The notes under the pieces: generated by a model
Seen by the model: the letters and a program-made list of their open reading frames with translations, nothing else
Told to the model about the DNA's origin: nothing
The model's database searches: none
Shown here: one piece after another, positions 35,820 through 45,710 of the stretch
Numbering within the stretch: position 1 is the stretch's first letter
How the letters are laid out: each line of letters opens with the position of its first letter
Translations under genes and position numbers: made by a program
NCBI GenBank assembly: GCA_010692425.1
Contig: JAAHHJ010000011.1
Span: 44,063 to 108,062, forward strand
Source: Symploca sp. SIO3C6
GTDB taxonomy: Bacteria > Cyanobacteriota > Cyanobacteriia > Cyanobacteriales > Coleofasciculaceae
DNA length: 64,000 nucleotides
Direction: 5' to 3'

Positions 35820-37634
35820 TTGAGACATTCTGCACAGGGACTACGCCAATCCTTATCGGTATTCCGATATAGTGGGCGGGCATTGGGTTTGGTATGGACA
35901 ACTAATCGTAAGCTAACTATTGTGCTGGCAATATTTACCCTAGTAGCAGGTTTATTACCAGCAGTGGTAGCTTATCTGGGCAAATTGATTGTCGATAGCG
36001 TCATTTTAGCTTCATCCTCAGGCGGGACAAACCAGAGCATAATAGCTCTAGGTTACGTTGCCTTAGAAGCGATCGCCGTTATGTTACTGGCAGGTTGCCA
36101 ACGGGGGCAAACTCTCTGCCAATCGCTATTGCGGGTACAGTTAGGTCAACAGGTAAATGTTTTAATTTTAGAGAAGGCATTAACACTAGATTTAGCCCAC
36201 TTTGAGGATTCAGAGTTTTATGACAAGATGACTCAAGCGCGGCGAGAAGCATCGATTCGTCCCCTCTCGTTGGTAATGCGAACCTTTGGGCTAATTCGGG
36301 ATACCCTCTCATTAGTTACTTATGGAGGACTGTTACTGAAATTTTCCTTCTGGGCAGTAGTAGTATTAGTAATGGCAGCGATTCCTCCCTTCATTGCCGA
36401 AACTCGCTTTGCTGGAGAAGGCTTTCGCCTGTTCCGTTGGCGCTCCCCTGAAACTAGACGACAGCACTATTTAGAAACAATCATTGCTCGAGAAGACTAT
36501 GCCAAGGAGATTCAGCTTTATCAACTTGGTCCAACCATGCTGCAACGTTACCATAATATCTTTAGTCAGCTTTACCAAGAAGACCGCAACCTAACTCTAC
36601 GCCGAGGCCTGTGGGGTTATGTACTAGGGTTAGTAAGTACGATTGTATTTTATGCTGTCTACGTATCAATTGTTGTAGAAACCATTTTTGGTCGCATTTC
36701 CTTAGGGGAAATGACCATGTACTTGACAGTATTTCGCCAAGGACAATCTACTTTATCTGGGATACTGACTTCCATTGGTGGCATGTATGAAGATAACCTT
36801 TATTTATCTAACCTCTATGAATTTTTAGAGCAAAAGGTTTCTCTCTCTACAGGCACAGCTATTAAGGGTACAATTGTGGGGGACGGCATTCGCTTTGAGA
36901 ATGTGCATTTCACCTATCCCGGAAGTTTGCAACCAGCTCTCCAAAACATCTCATTACATCTTAAGCCGGGGGAGAAACTAGCAATTGTCGGTGAAAATGG
37001 TTCAGGAAAGACAACTCTTATTAAACTGTTAACTAGGCTTTATGTGCCAACTTCTGGGTCCATTCTTTTAGATGGTTTAGATTTACAAGAGTGGGACATT
37101 GAAGTGCTACGCCGACGAATAGGGGTAATTTTTCAGAACTTTGTTCGCTATCAATTTAGCGTCGGAGAGAATGTGGGAGTTGGAGATGTAGAACACCTAC
37201 AAGACAAGGCGAGTTGGGAAATTGCCTCCGATAAAGGCATGGCTAAAACCTTTATTGAATCAATGCCCGATGGTTTCAATACTCAGCTAGGTAGATGGTT
37301 TCAAGGGGGACAAGAACTTTCTGGGGGGCAGTGGCAGAAAATTGCTCTCTCACGAGCATTTATGCGTACCAAAGCAGATATTTTAGTATTAGATGAGCCC
37401 ACTGCCGCCATGGATGCTGAGGCAGAAATGAAAATTTTTGAGCATTTTCGTTCCCTTACCCAAAATCAAATGGTAGTTTTAATTTCCCACCGCTTCTCAA
37501 CCGTGCGGATGGCAGACACAATTGTAGTGATGGCAGCAGGAAAAATCATCGAACAGGGAACTCACGAGGAATTATTGCAACTTGAGGGTAGGTATGCTCA
37601 GCTATTCTCAATGCAAGCAGCTGGGTATCATTAA
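35820..37634 (+). CDS. ABC exporter (fused permease-ATPase)
   Basis: 604 residues: six-helix transmembrane domain (about 1-320) and ATPase (about 340-600). Walker A is VGENGSGKTT, the Q-loop IFQNFVRYQ, the signature ELSGGQWQKIALSRA, Walker B ILVLDEPTAAMD and the switch His LISHRFS. It functions as a homodimer or heterodimer in the inner membrane; the substrate (lipid, peptide or drug) is unknown. The start is TTG, with no nearby ATG. No partner exporter gene is adjacent. Confidence 0.88.
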   Translation: MRHSAQGLRQSLSVFRYSGRALGLVWTTNRKLTIVLAIFTLVAGLLPAVVAYLGKLIVDSVILASSSGGTNQSIIALGYVALEAIAVMLLAGCQRGQTLCQSLLRVQLGQQVNVLILEKALTLDLAHFEDSEFYDKMTQARREASIRPLSLVMRTFGLIRDTLSLVTYGGLLLKFSFWAVVVLVMAAIPPFIAETRFAGEGFRLFRWRSPETRRQHYLETIIAREDYAKEIQLYQLGPTMLQRYHNIFSQLYQEDRNLTLRRGLWGYVLGLVSTIVFYAVYVSIVVETIFGRISLGEMTMYLTVFRQGQSTLSGILTSIGGMYEDNLYLSNLYEFLEQKVSLSTGTAIKGTIVGDGIRFENVHFTYPGSLQPALQNISLHLKPGEKLAIVGENGSGKTTLIKLLTRLYVPTSGSILLDGLDLQEWDIEVLRRRIGVIFQNFVRYQFSVGENVGVGDVEHLQDKASWEIASDKGMAKTFIESMPDGFNTQLGRWFQGGQELSGGQWQKIALSRAFMRTKADILVLDEPTAAMDAEAEMKIFEHFRSLTQNQMVVLISHRFSTVRMADTIVVMAAGKIIEQGTHEELLQLEGRYAQLFSMQAAGYH

Positions 37635-37883
37635 CTTACTCCTCCATTTTTTAGTTAATCAGTTAATTTACCTAACTAATTTTTTACTCTTTTCTCCAGA
37701 GCCGACTCCCGTTTTGCCTCTGTTTATATAAGCAACTATCTCTGTTTTACTGCGCCATAGCTACTCTTTTTCTCTACCCAGGAATAGCCTAAATATCATT
37801 CGTTTTTTATCCATTCTTCTTCACTAACTTCTGTGACTAGATGTCAAGAAAACCACATCTGCTCTAACTCCCCTTCTTCTCAA

Positions 37884-39188
37884 TCATTGCCAAAGTTCGC
37901 GCCACCAACGAACTCGCCTTCCTTGAGGGAGATTGGCTTTCTGGCGTATATCCTTAATATTCCAGCGAGTCAACTTAGCTAAAGTCTGAACTTCTCTTTC
38001 CAATCTTTGATTTAAAGATCGTTTATATTCTCTACCAGCAGGACAATTGATCTCCCCTTGATAGGGATGACGTAAGATATATCGACCCTGAAATAACTGA
38101 CGGTTTGAAGTTTCTTGAAACATCAAATCTTCTGGGAATTGATCACGACTATAGCGCACATGAAAACGGGTAATAAAAACATTATTTCTTGTTGACGGAT
38201 TTAGCCAAAAAACACCAGCTTGACGTAGTTCTTCTAGATTCAAAGGTTGGGCAGAGCAAGGGTCACAACTACCCATGTCCCAAGCATATTCAAGAAAGGC
38301 AACCTTCTTGTTTTCACGCTCATAGGAAGTTTGGAACATGGCCTTGTAGAAATCCTCAAACTCATTTTTGATAAATACTGGCAACTCAGTATTTGAAGGA
38401 ATCTTCACTGTGCGGTAGTTAGTAATCTCTGCCTGACCTTGCGGTGATAATAAATAAACAAATAAGTCCTGCTCAGTTGTGGCATTGATCATACCCAAAC
38501 GAATTGGCAGCATGAATCTAGGAGATTCGTAAGCCATCTGAATTGGACGCAAAAATTGGTAGCCAGAGGCTTCAAATTCTTTGAGATTGACTTTGGCCAC
38601 AAAGAATTTCATTTTTTGCCGGATGTAGGGCTTAAGTAATTGATTTGCTCCCCTTGGAATCCGGTAACCATTACCTCTAAGCCAAGTTTCTAACCCTTTA
38701 GATTCCTTGGCACTAAGAACAACAATATCGTATTCCCCTACTGTGAAGCGCTCCTCGACAGTAACACCCAAACTATCTGCACTTTCCCTAATTCTAGTTC
38801 CCGTCTGACTTGGAGCTGCTTCAGATTGTAGTAAATCAAATCTACGTTCACAAGGGTTTGAATCAAAATACTCCACTAGTCGAGGTGCACTAAAAGAATC
38901 AAGTCTTTCAATAATTTGAGGTTCACCAACGTTTACCTGTTCTTGTTCAAGCACTACAGGTACTGGCACAACTAAAGCAAAATCTTCGACATCACCTTGA
39001 TAGTCATTTGCCATAGTTAAAACAGTGCGATCGCCATCACGGGCAATTACTACCTGAGAAGCTTGATTATAAAGTTTAGTATCAGCTTTGGCAACATAGA
39101 AGCCGCAAAATGCCCAAGCTATAGGGGCAAAGCTAATAACTGCTAAAACTGTCAGCACCAAAGTTATAAAAATACGCCATAGTTTCAT
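37884..39188 (-). CDS. DUF2330 secreted protein
   Basis: 434 residues. A signal peptide is visible (MKLWRIFITLVLTVLAVISFAPIAWA), followed at once by FCGFYVAKADTKLYN, the standard start of DUF2330. Cysteines occur in AFCGF, NPCERR, a CxxC motif (GSCDPCSA, about residue 310) and INCPAG, so disulfides or metal/redox use in the periplasm are plausible. Function is unknown. It lies 48 bp after the RnfD/NqrB-like gene on the same strand, so the two are probably one operon. ATG start. Confidence 0.82.
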   Translation of the reverse strand: MKLWRIFITLVLTVLAVISFAPIAWAFCGFYVAKADTKLYNQASQVVIARDGDRTVLTMANDYQGDVEDFALVVPVPVVLEQEQVNVGEPQIIERLDSFSAPRLVEYFDSNPCERRFDLLQSEAAPSQTGTRIRESADSLGVTVEERFTVGEYDIVVLSAKESKGLETWLRGNGYRIPRGANQLLKPYIRQKMKFFVAKVNLKEFEASGYQFLRPIQMAYESPRFMLPIRLGMINATTEQDLFVYLLSPQGQAEITNYRTVKIPSNTELPVFIKNEFEDFYKAMFQTSYERENKKVAFLEYAWDMGSCDPCSAQPLNLEELRQAGVFWLNPSTRNNVFITRFHVRYSRDQFPEDLMFQETSNRQLFQGRYILRHPYQGEINCPAGREYKRSLNQRLEREVQTLAKLTRWNIKDIRQKANLPQGRRVRWWRELWQ

Positions 39189-39235
39189 AGTAATCTCCTC
39201 AAATCAGATAAATTTGTGATTCTAAAATATTTTCT

Positions 39236-40138
39236 CTAATTAGCTTCAATTGATACACTTTCAACAGATTTTACGGTATGTTGATCAGACTCTTCACTCC
39301 AAGAAAACCTAGGAGACAACCAAATAAAATCTAAAATTAAAGTTAAAGGAGCTAGTGCAAATAAAGCCCAGAAAACAGCTGTAGTAACGAAGAACTGATT
39401 GCGCAGAATAAAAGTTAATACAGCAATAAACCCAGCCCAAATCAAACGACCCTTTCTAGCATTAGGAATTGAGCGGGGATCTGTAAGCATAAATAGAGCA
39501 AACAATAACAATGACCCACTCATCAACCGATGGCAGAAAACATCCCATGTCCAGCCTAGCCAAAGATTGCGCATTGCTTCTAAAAAGGCGTAGATACCTA
39601 AAAAAGCAGCAGTTGTATCCCAGCGGCCTACTCGTTTCAACACCATAGCGCCAGTACCTGCAAATAACAATGCATACCAGCCACTATCCCCCCACTGCCC
39701 AGGGGAAACCCAAGCATCATCTCTGAGCATGAGTACTGAAACTATACCGAAATTAGCAGGATTAAAAAAATGCTTATCACCAACTTTCAAGAGGAATTTA
39801 CTCAAAATTGCCAGGGAGCCTGCTATAACCATTGTCGTGTACTGATCAACTCTCAGCAGTAGACTCAAGCTCAAGCCCGTAATTATTGCGCTCTTGAGGG
39901 AAGAAATTTTGGGAGCATTAACTGAAGAGGCAGGCAGGTGAAACAGAGATGAAGAAGGAGAAGAATTTTTGTATTTGAGCCTAGTCAGTGATATTGTTAC
40001 CCACTGAGTCAGTATACAGGTTGCCAAAGCTACTATAATTAACCTAGGTCTTAGTGTCGGATCCCTTATGCCGATGCCTAATACTAGAAAGAGTGAGAGA
40101 AATAAAATTTGATAGTCTCGGGGGTCTTGTCGCCGCAT
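39236..40138 (-). CDS. RnfD/NqrB-like membrane protein
   Basis: About 300 residues with some 8-10 transmembrane helices. The segments NPANFGIVSVLMLRDDAWVSPGQWG and LFALFMLTDPRSIP are typical of the Nqr2/RnfD/RnfE family, which carries flavin in Na+/H+-pumping redox complexes. I do not see a clear SGAT-type flavinylation motif, and no other rnf/nqr gene is present, so it is not part of a full complex. I chose the ATG giving MRRQDPRDYQ; a TTG four codons upstream is possible. The DUF2330 gene follows. Confidence 0.8.
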   Translation of the reverse strand: MRRQDPRDYQILFLSLFLVLGIGIRDPTLRPRLIIVALATCILTQWVTISLTRLKYKNSSPSSSLFHLPASSVNAPKISSLKSAIITGLSLSLLLRVDQYTTMVIAGSLAILSKFLLKVGDKHFFNPANFGIVSVLMLRDDAWVSPGQWGDSGWYALLFAGTGAMVLKRVGRWDTTAAFLGIYAFLEAMRNLWLGWTWDVFCHRLMSGSLLLFALFMLTDPRSIPNARKGRLIWAGFIAVLTFILRNQFFVTTAVFWALFALAPLTLILDFIWLSPRFSWSEESDQHTVKSVESVSIEAN

Positions 40139-40248
40139 GTTCTCGGGCAAACTATAGCTATTCTTATTTAAAGGAGATATATTTTACCTTTTAAGTGTTC
40201 CCTAAAACCCAGGAAATTGTACCTAATTAATTTTGAGAAATGCTATAT

Positions 40249-41166
40249 TCAGAGATGACTAGCAAGAATCTTACGGATCTGCTCCTCAATTGTGTCTGGC
40301 TTCTCAACCATCGCCATGTGCCCACAGCCAGGAATTTCAATCACGTTGTGCCCACAACCTTGAAATAGTTGGTGAAAACTGGCAAGATGGCGTACATACT
40401 TAGGCTCAATTACCTTGTCTTCAGTACCAGCAAAGAAATAAACTGGCTGTGGGAGTTGGGAAACTACTTGAGGTAAGCGGTGAACTTCAGCTTCAGTGGT
40501 AGAGTCAAGTAGAACTCTCAGAGCAGCCTCAGGATCTGCAGCCACGAAATCAATTAATCGCTGTCGTCCCCAACTACGTGCAATTGGGCGTGCCACCTGT
40601 GCCCGCACAAACAGCAACTCCAGCCAAGGGACATAGCAAAGCCAACGTGGACGAAGTTTAAGCAGCTGCTGCCCAGCAGCTCGAAAGCGCTCAAACTCTT
40701 CTTTGAGATAAATACCACCACCAGAGTTGAGACAAATGACTCCTAAAACTTGTTCAGGTAGCAAAGATGCGCCCCAAAGAGCAATGCTGCCGCCTAGGGA
40801 ATGACCAATGACCCAAGTTTGATTGATTCCCAGTTTTCGCACTAAAATTCCCAAATCTTTGGCATAGGAAGCTAAAGTGTAGCGGTCTTGAGATTGCTTA
40901 GCAACAGTAGCACCTGAGGTTTCGCCACTAAGCTTTGAAAACCCTCTCTGTCTAAGTTTTGGCTCTATTGGGGGCTGAGAATCGCCGAATCCCCGCAAGT
41001 CATAAACCAAGCACTGATAATCTACTGCCAATCTCTCAATTAGAGGTTGCCAATAGTTACGACTTAAAAGCCAGCCGTGAACGAAAACCAGTACAGGGTA
41101 TGATGATGAAGTAGGAGGCGTTAGTTCATAAGTGTGCTTAGCCCCCAGGATATCAATAATTGCCAT
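40249..41166 (-). CDS. Alpha/beta hydrolase
   Basis: 305 residues of alpha/beta hydrolase fold. The oxyanion HGW is at about 30-32, and the nucleophile elbow is GHSLGG (Ser about residue 121). The acid is probably in EDKVIEPKY, and the catalytic His in IPGCGHMAMVEKP. An insert at about 70-90 (KLSGETSGATVAKQS) enlarges the region before the elbow. The substrate is unknown. Start is ATG. It is not obviously in an operon. Confidence 0.85.
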   Translation of the reverse strand: MAIIDILGAKHTYELTPPTSSSYPVLVFVHGWLLSRNYWQPLIERLAVDYQCLVYDLRGFGDSQPPIEPKLRQRGFSKLSGETSGATVAKQSQDRYTLASYAKDLGILVRKLGINQTWVIGHSLGGSIALWGASLLPEQVLGVICLNSGGGIYLKEEFERFRAAGQQLLKLRPRWLCYVPWLELLFVRAQVARPIARSWGRQRLIDFVAADPEAALRVLLDSTTEAEVHRLPQVVSQLPQPVYFFAGTEDKVIEPKYVRHLASFHQLFQGCGHNVIEIPGCGHMAMVEKPDTIEEQIRKILASHL

Positions 41167-41397
41167 AGTTCGATCATACCTGATCAGTGGGGTTAGGGTC
41201 TAGTGCATTGTGGGGAGAAGTTTCTGAGCGCAGTTTTCACTTTCGATGAAGTACAACACCTGTTAGTTTTCCGACAAAGAAACTATGTAAGGGTAGCCCA
41301 AAAGAATAATTTGCCCTTGTCTCCCCATCCCCCCCTCTGGCTTCAACAAGGTACACTTCACTCAAGCTTGAAAAGCACTATGACCAGTGTACAATCT

Positions 41398-42123
41398 CTA
41401 GCCTCGAAGACCTAGTAATCGTAGCCGCACACCTTCAGCAATTTTTTGACCCAGATATTCAGGAATTAGGCTTTCATTGGGACCCAACAAATAGAGAATG
41501 AGCCTGGTTCGTCCTCGCCACACCAATAAGTTGGCATTAACTACCAGTAAATCCTCTTGCCAGATGGCGTACATTACTTTGTACAGTAAACCAGGTTGGT
41601 TGTCTGCCTCAATCAACAGCGCCGGTAGATGGAACACTGGATCAATGTGGAATTCTGTTTCTACCTGCTCCAAACCAGCGTTAAGATTAAATTCAACTGC
41701 CAACATCTCTTGAACTTCAAAGCGCCCTGTTAAAGTTTCCTGAAGGGCACGGCAGACATTTTCAGCAGTTTTTTCAGTTAGTACCCGATTACCGCCAGAG
41801 ATAACTAGTTTAATAAACACCAGCATCGGTGGTCTAATCTGACCATGGAGACTGAGACTGTGGATAGTCAGTCCATAAGCAGCTAAAACCCCAAAAATGT
41901 CACTGAGTAGGAAAGATTGATTGCGGTAAGCAAAATGCAGGACGCTTTTAGAGTCAGATGGCTTAATCTCGATTACTGCACATTTAGTTTTGTAAAGCTG
42001 GTAGGCAAGATTGAGATTTTGCAGCTGGATCTCACTGCTGACAAACTGCTCATAAAACTCAGGAAACGCCCGGTTCAAGCGCTTCAGGACTTCTAGCTTA
42101 GATGATTTCCCAACAGCAGCCAT
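41398..42123 (-). CDS. ACT-like domain protein
   Basis: 241 residues with two segments resembling ACT or GlnD-type regulatory domains: DIFGVLAAYGLTIHSLSLHG (about 94-113) and LLIEADNQPGLLYKVMYAIWQEDLLVVNANL (about 168-198). Such tandem ACT proteins bind amino acids or nucleotides. It has no catalytic domain. The ligand is unknown. Start is ATG; convergent neighbours are absent and it lies 230 bp from the hydrolase gene in the same direction. Confidence 0.7.
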   Translation of the reverse strand: MAAVGKSSKLEVLKRLNRAFPEFYEQFVSSEIQLQNLNLAYQLYKTKCAVIEIKPSDSKSVLHFAYRNQSFLLSDIFGVLAAYGLTIHSLSLHGQIRPPMLVFIKLVISGGNRVLTEKTAENVCRALQETLTGRFEVQEMLAVEFNLNAGLEQVETEFHIDPVFHLPALLIEADNQPGLLYKVMYAIWQEDLLVVNANLLVWRGRTRLILYLLGPNESLIPEYLGQKIAEGVRLRLLGLRG

Positions 42124-42478
42124 GGTTAGTTATGAGAGATTGTCTATAGTGCCTAACTTGACAATAGAGGCTTCTGGCAAGCAGCAGGGACAACAAATGG
42201 TAATCCTTTAGCTGTCAACAAAAGCTCATCGGTAACTCATTTGTTATTATCGCTATAGTTCCTGTTTAATTTAGGATGGGTAGATACACAATCATCTATC
42301 AAAATCACCAATCCCAGTAAACCCTATAGGTTTTACCGGGAGAGGATGTCAAAGTTGTGTTATCATCGATTTCACAAAGTCCACTCTCTACACCGTGCCG
42401 TAAACCCCTCCCGATTAGGAGAGGAAAATCAGCCGGTTCTTGGGAATGGAATTATGAATATGCCACAGCCGCACCTGC
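42124..42478. other. Spacer with a near-palindrome before the GNAT gene
   Basis: A 355-bp divergent region. At 42313-42340 an imperfect 28-bp palindrome (CCCAGTAAACC..GGTTTTACCGGG) is present, possibly a terminator-like hairpin or an operator. No gene is supported. Confidence 0.4.
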
Positions 42479-43000
42479 ATGGGTTTTTGGAAAAGCTTTT
42501 TTAGCACTTCTGACACTGCCTCTACGCAGACGCAGTTTGAGGCAGATGCCCTCAAAACTGCTGGTTCTCGCACAGGTAGTAGTTCTCGTATACTTTTTAG
42601 TACGGATCGGGAAATTGACCTTTACGAATTAGAAGAGCTCTGTGATGCTGTTGGTTGGTCTCGGCGTCCAATGCGCAAAGTCAAAAAAGCAATTGAACAC
42701 AGCTTCCTAGTAGCTTCTATGTGGCAACAGCGAGGCAATTCTAGTCGCTTAATTGGTTTTGCCCGTGCGACTTCTGATCATGCTTTTAATGCCACAATCT
42801 GGGATGTGGTAGTACACCCTGATTTCCAGAGTAAGGGGCTGGGCAAAGCGCTAATGAGGTATGTGATTAAGCAACTCCGCAGTGAGGATATCAGCAACAT
42901 CACCCTATTTGCCGACCCTCAAGTAGTGAATTTTTATCGGAGAATGGGATTTATGAGTGATCCAGAAGGAATCAAAGGCATGTTTTGGTACCCAGATTAA
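42479..43000 (+). CDS. GNAT acetyltransferase, Ycf52/NSI-like
   Basis: 173 residues. The acetyl-CoA loop is visible as [21 protein letters not shown] (R/Q-x-x-G-x-G/A type), followed by [19 protein letters not shown]. These features match the cyanobacterial and plastid Ycf52 / plant NSI group of GNATs, some of which acetylate proteins or serotonin-like amines. The first 40 residues are Ser/Thr-rich and variable. ATG start. The tRNA-Pro gene follows 180 bp downstream. Confidence 0.8.
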   Translation: MGFWKSFFSTSDTASTQTQFEADALKTAGSRTGSSSRILFSTDREIDLYELEELCDAVGWSRRPMRKVKKAIEHSFLVASMWQQRGNSSRLIGFARATSDHAFNATIWDVVVHPDFQSKGLGKALMRYVIKQLRSEDISNITLFADPQVVNFYRRMGFMSDPEGIKGMFWYPD

Positions 43001-43180
43001 GTCTCAACAATTGCGCCAACTGGAAACCGAAGCAAATTCCCCCCTAAATGCCTAAAAACTCTGGCATTGTGTCAAATTGACCAAGCCTCAGCAGATTAAA
43101 ATGGCACTGAACGATTGTAGCCAAGTGAAAACCAAGTTATAATGGAAGTCGTGGTTAGAGTTAATCTGGTTTAGAAGCAA

Positions 43181-43254
43181 CGGGATGTAGCGCAGCTTGG
43201 TAGCGCGCCTGCTTTGGGAGCAGGATGTCGCAGGTTCAAATCCTGTCATCCCGA
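43181..43254 (+). tRNA. tRNA-Pro(UGG)
   Basis: A 74-nt cloverleaf with no encoded CCA. Acceptor stem CGGGATG / CATCCCG, D-arm GCGCAGCTTGGTAGCGC, anticodon arm CCTGC-TTTGGGA-GCAGG with anticodon TGG, and T-arm GCAGGTTCAAATCCTGT. The discriminator is A. All arms pair well. Confidence 0.97.
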
Positions 43255-43540
43255 TTATTAGTAGCTAGTCTTAAAAATTGAGTACTCTTTCCTGAAACTT
43301 GAGGAGTAGTCGCCCATGATCACAAGTATTCCTGGGTTAGATTTTTGGAACTATTCCAAGTTTCAAAGGTCTGGGAGATTAAATCTATAAGCAAGTACTC
43401 CCTAGCAATTCCTTTTCACTGTAGCCTAATCTAAACTTTCAATAGGTTTACCATAGGTTTTAGATATGTCCTAGATCAGGTGAGAGCGGTATTCTAGTGT
43501 TTACAGGCTATTTCAAAGTTAAACGTCTGAGGTAATTTTG

Positions 43541-44356
43541 ATGAAATCTTTAGTTCGCTGGGGCGCAACATTAGGTTTAGTCGGGAGTACTCTTGTTAGC
43601 TCCTGGTTGAGTTCAAATCTACGGGCATTAGCATTGACAGAGACAGAAGTCATGACCATGCTCCAGCCTGTACCTGTATTTACAGTTACCGATAGTAATG
43701 GCTCTCCTCTAGTTGCCTCTGTACCGAAGCCAGGGCAAGAAGAAACTCAGCAGGCAGTGGCAGGAGTGTTTATATCCCCACAAGATGCCCAAGCTTTTGT
43801 GGAACGCTTAAAGAAAGACAAACCTGATTTGGGCAATCAAGTGCTAGTGCAGGCTGTGTCTTTGAGCGATATATACCAACTCGACCAAAAGAATGAACAG
43901 CAATCAGCAAATGATTCAGAGGGTTTAGATTTTGCCTTCGTGCCCAGACAGCAGCAAGTACAGTTGGCACAACAACTGCTGGTAAGAAATGGTCAAACCC
44001 AACAGCAATTTCAGGGTGTACCCCTCTTCTATGCTAAGGGCGGCCCAGAAAAGGGATACTTAACTGTTAAACAGGAAGATGGTACACAGGTGATACCTTT
44101 CTTTTTTGAGCAAGGGCAATTACAGGCAATGGTGGAAAACTTCAAGAGGCAAAATCCCAACATTGCTGACTCTGTTACCATGGAGGTTGTGCCTCTTGAA
44201 AACGTCATTGATACCTTGGAAACCAGCGATAACAAACAGCTCAACAACATTGTACTAGTCCCATCACAGGAATCTATAAGCTTTATACAAAGTCTCCAAA
44301 ATTCTTCTAGACAAGGTACCCCTCAAGCTCCTGCCACAAATAGACCCCAAAATTAA
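43541..44356 (+). CDS. Tic22-family protein
   Basis: About 271 residues. An N-terminal signal-like segment (MKSLVRWGATLGLVGSTLVSSWLS) suggests export. The body matches the Tic22 family: VFTVTDSNGSPLVAS, GVFISPQDAQAFVERLK, VPLFYAKGGPEKGYLTVKQ and VIPFFFEQGQLQAMVENFK. In cyanobacteria Tic22 is a periplasmic chaperone for outer-membrane biogenesis. The ATG follows GAGGT at good spacing; a TTG directly before it is less likely. The C-terminal 30 residues are low-complexity. Confidence 0.83.
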   Translation: MKSLVRWGATLGLVGSTLVSSWLSSNLRALALTETEVMTMLQPVPVFTVTDSNGSPLVASVPKPGQEETQQAVAGVFISPQDAQAFVERLKKDKPDLGNQVLVQAVSLSDIYQLDQKNEQQSANDSEGLDFAFVPRQQQVQLAQQLLVRNGQTQQQFQGVPLFYAKGGPEKGYLTVKQEDGTQVIPFFFEQGQLQAMVENFKRQNPNIADSVTMEVVPLENVIDTLETSDNKQLNNIVLVPSQESISFIQSLQNSSRQGTPQAPATNRPQN

Positions 44357-44497
44357 GGGACTTACAAATAAAAAAATATCCAATTGTAGGGGTAGAGGGG
44401 GTATGGGGAGAATAACGTTTACATTGTGTTATTTAAGTAAATTGGATAATTTCTTTCTTGGAGTGCCCTAACAACCCTTAAGACAAGGATTTGAATC

Positions 44498-45445
44498 TTG
44501 GGAAGTTCTGAAACTAAAGATTGGTCATTAACTCCCAATTCTCTAGCTTGGTCATTAGTATCAGGATTAGAACTCTGGCAGTGGCGCAAAGACGCCCTGA
44601 AGATGGCAACCACTGCCGGTGTACCCAGCAAGGAATTAGACTGGCTGCTACAGGAATTGACAGGAATAGAACCCTTGGTTTTGCGCTTAGAGTCCTTCAA
44701 AGGGCGAGAAACAATTAAGATAAGGTACCCTTTACCTGTGTTATCTCAACTGTGGCAGCAGCGTCTTCGTCAAAGATGCCCAATTCAATATCTGGCTGGG
44801 ATGGCTCATTGGCGTCATTTTTCCCTGAAAGTTTCGACTGCAGTACTAATTCCCCGCCCAGAAACAGAGTGCCTGATTGACTTAGCCATAGAAGCTCTCC
44901 AAAATAGTCCTAAGCCTCTGTCAGGCTCTAGGCAATGGGCAGATTTGGGTACTGGCAGTGGTGCAATTGCCCTAGGGCTAGCAGAAGCTGATCCTAGTGC
45001 TACTATTCACGCTGTTGATTGCAGTGCCTCTGCCTTAGCTATTGCCCAACATAATGCTCAAAAGTTAGACTTAGCTGAGAGAATTCAGTTTTACCAAGGT
45101 TCTTGGTGGGAACCTCTTGAGACTCTTAAAGGTCAACTGACTGGTATGGTCGCTAATCCACCTTATATACCTAGTGGTTTATTGCCACAGCTCCAGCCAG
45201 AAGTTTACGCCCATGAACCTCATCTTGCCCTCGACGGCGGTAGTGATGGTTTAGACTGTATCCGAGAGTTGATCGCCACCTCTGGTGATTATCTTTGCCC
45301 TGGGGGCGTCTGGCTAATTGAGATGATGGCGGGACAAGCTACAGCTGTGGCTGAACTATTGCGCCAACAAGGCAGTTATTGTCAAATTCAGATCATCGCT
45401 GATTTAGCAGGAATCGAACGCTTTGCGATCGCTTATCGGCGCTAG
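44498..45445 (+). CDS. prmC: Release-factor glutamine methyltransferase PrmC
   Basis: 315 residues. PrmC methylates the GGQ glutamine of release factors 1 and 2. The helical N-terminus (WLLQELTGIEPLVLRLESF) is followed by YLAGMAHWRHFSLKVSTAVLIPRPETE, SAM motif I WADLGTGSGAIALGLAE and the NPPY signature (VANPPYIPSG). The start appears to be TTG; the next Met is 34 codons in and would remove conserved sequence. It is convergent with bicA. Confidence 0.9.
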   Translation: MGSSETKDWSLTPNSLAWSLVSGLELWQWRKDALKMATTAGVPSKELDWLLQELTGIEPLVLRLESFKGRETIKIRYPLPVLSQLWQQRLRQRCPIQYLAGMAHWRHFSLKVSTAVLIPRPETECLIDLAIEALQNSPKPLSGSRQWADLGTGSGAIALGLAEADPSATIHAVDCSASALAIAQHNAQKLDLAERIQFYQGSWWEPLETLKGQLTGMVANPPYIPSGLLPQLQPEVYAHEPHLALDGGSDGLDCIRELIATSGDYLCPGGVWLIEMMAGQATAVAELLRQQGSYCQIQIIADLAGIERFAIAYRR

Positions 45446-45667
45446 CCAGTTTGTTGTTTAGATAGGGTTTGCTGTAAAAGTTTTTTGGATAGGAGTCAGC
45501 AGACAGGAGTTAGGAGAGGAACTCAGAATAATCCAATCTAAAAGTGCATCAATTTTGAACCTGAGGATGCTATAGTCTTGCACTGGTACTAGTAAAAAAA
45601 GACCCAAAGTCTTCCACTGGCATACCTTCTACATTAATTCAGCAAGCCCTAGATATAGTAATAAACC

Positions 45668-45702
45668 ACCTAGGTCCGCTAAGAGTAACAGACCTAGGTT
45701 TT
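45668..45702. terminator. Bidirectional terminator between prmC and bicA
   Basis: Perfect 9-bp stem ACCTAGGTC / GACCTAGGT with a 14-nt loop, followed by TTTT on the plus strand and by an AT-rich tract on the minus strand. It lies between convergent prmC and bicA. Confidence 0.65.
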
Positions 45703-45710
45703 CTGTAACC

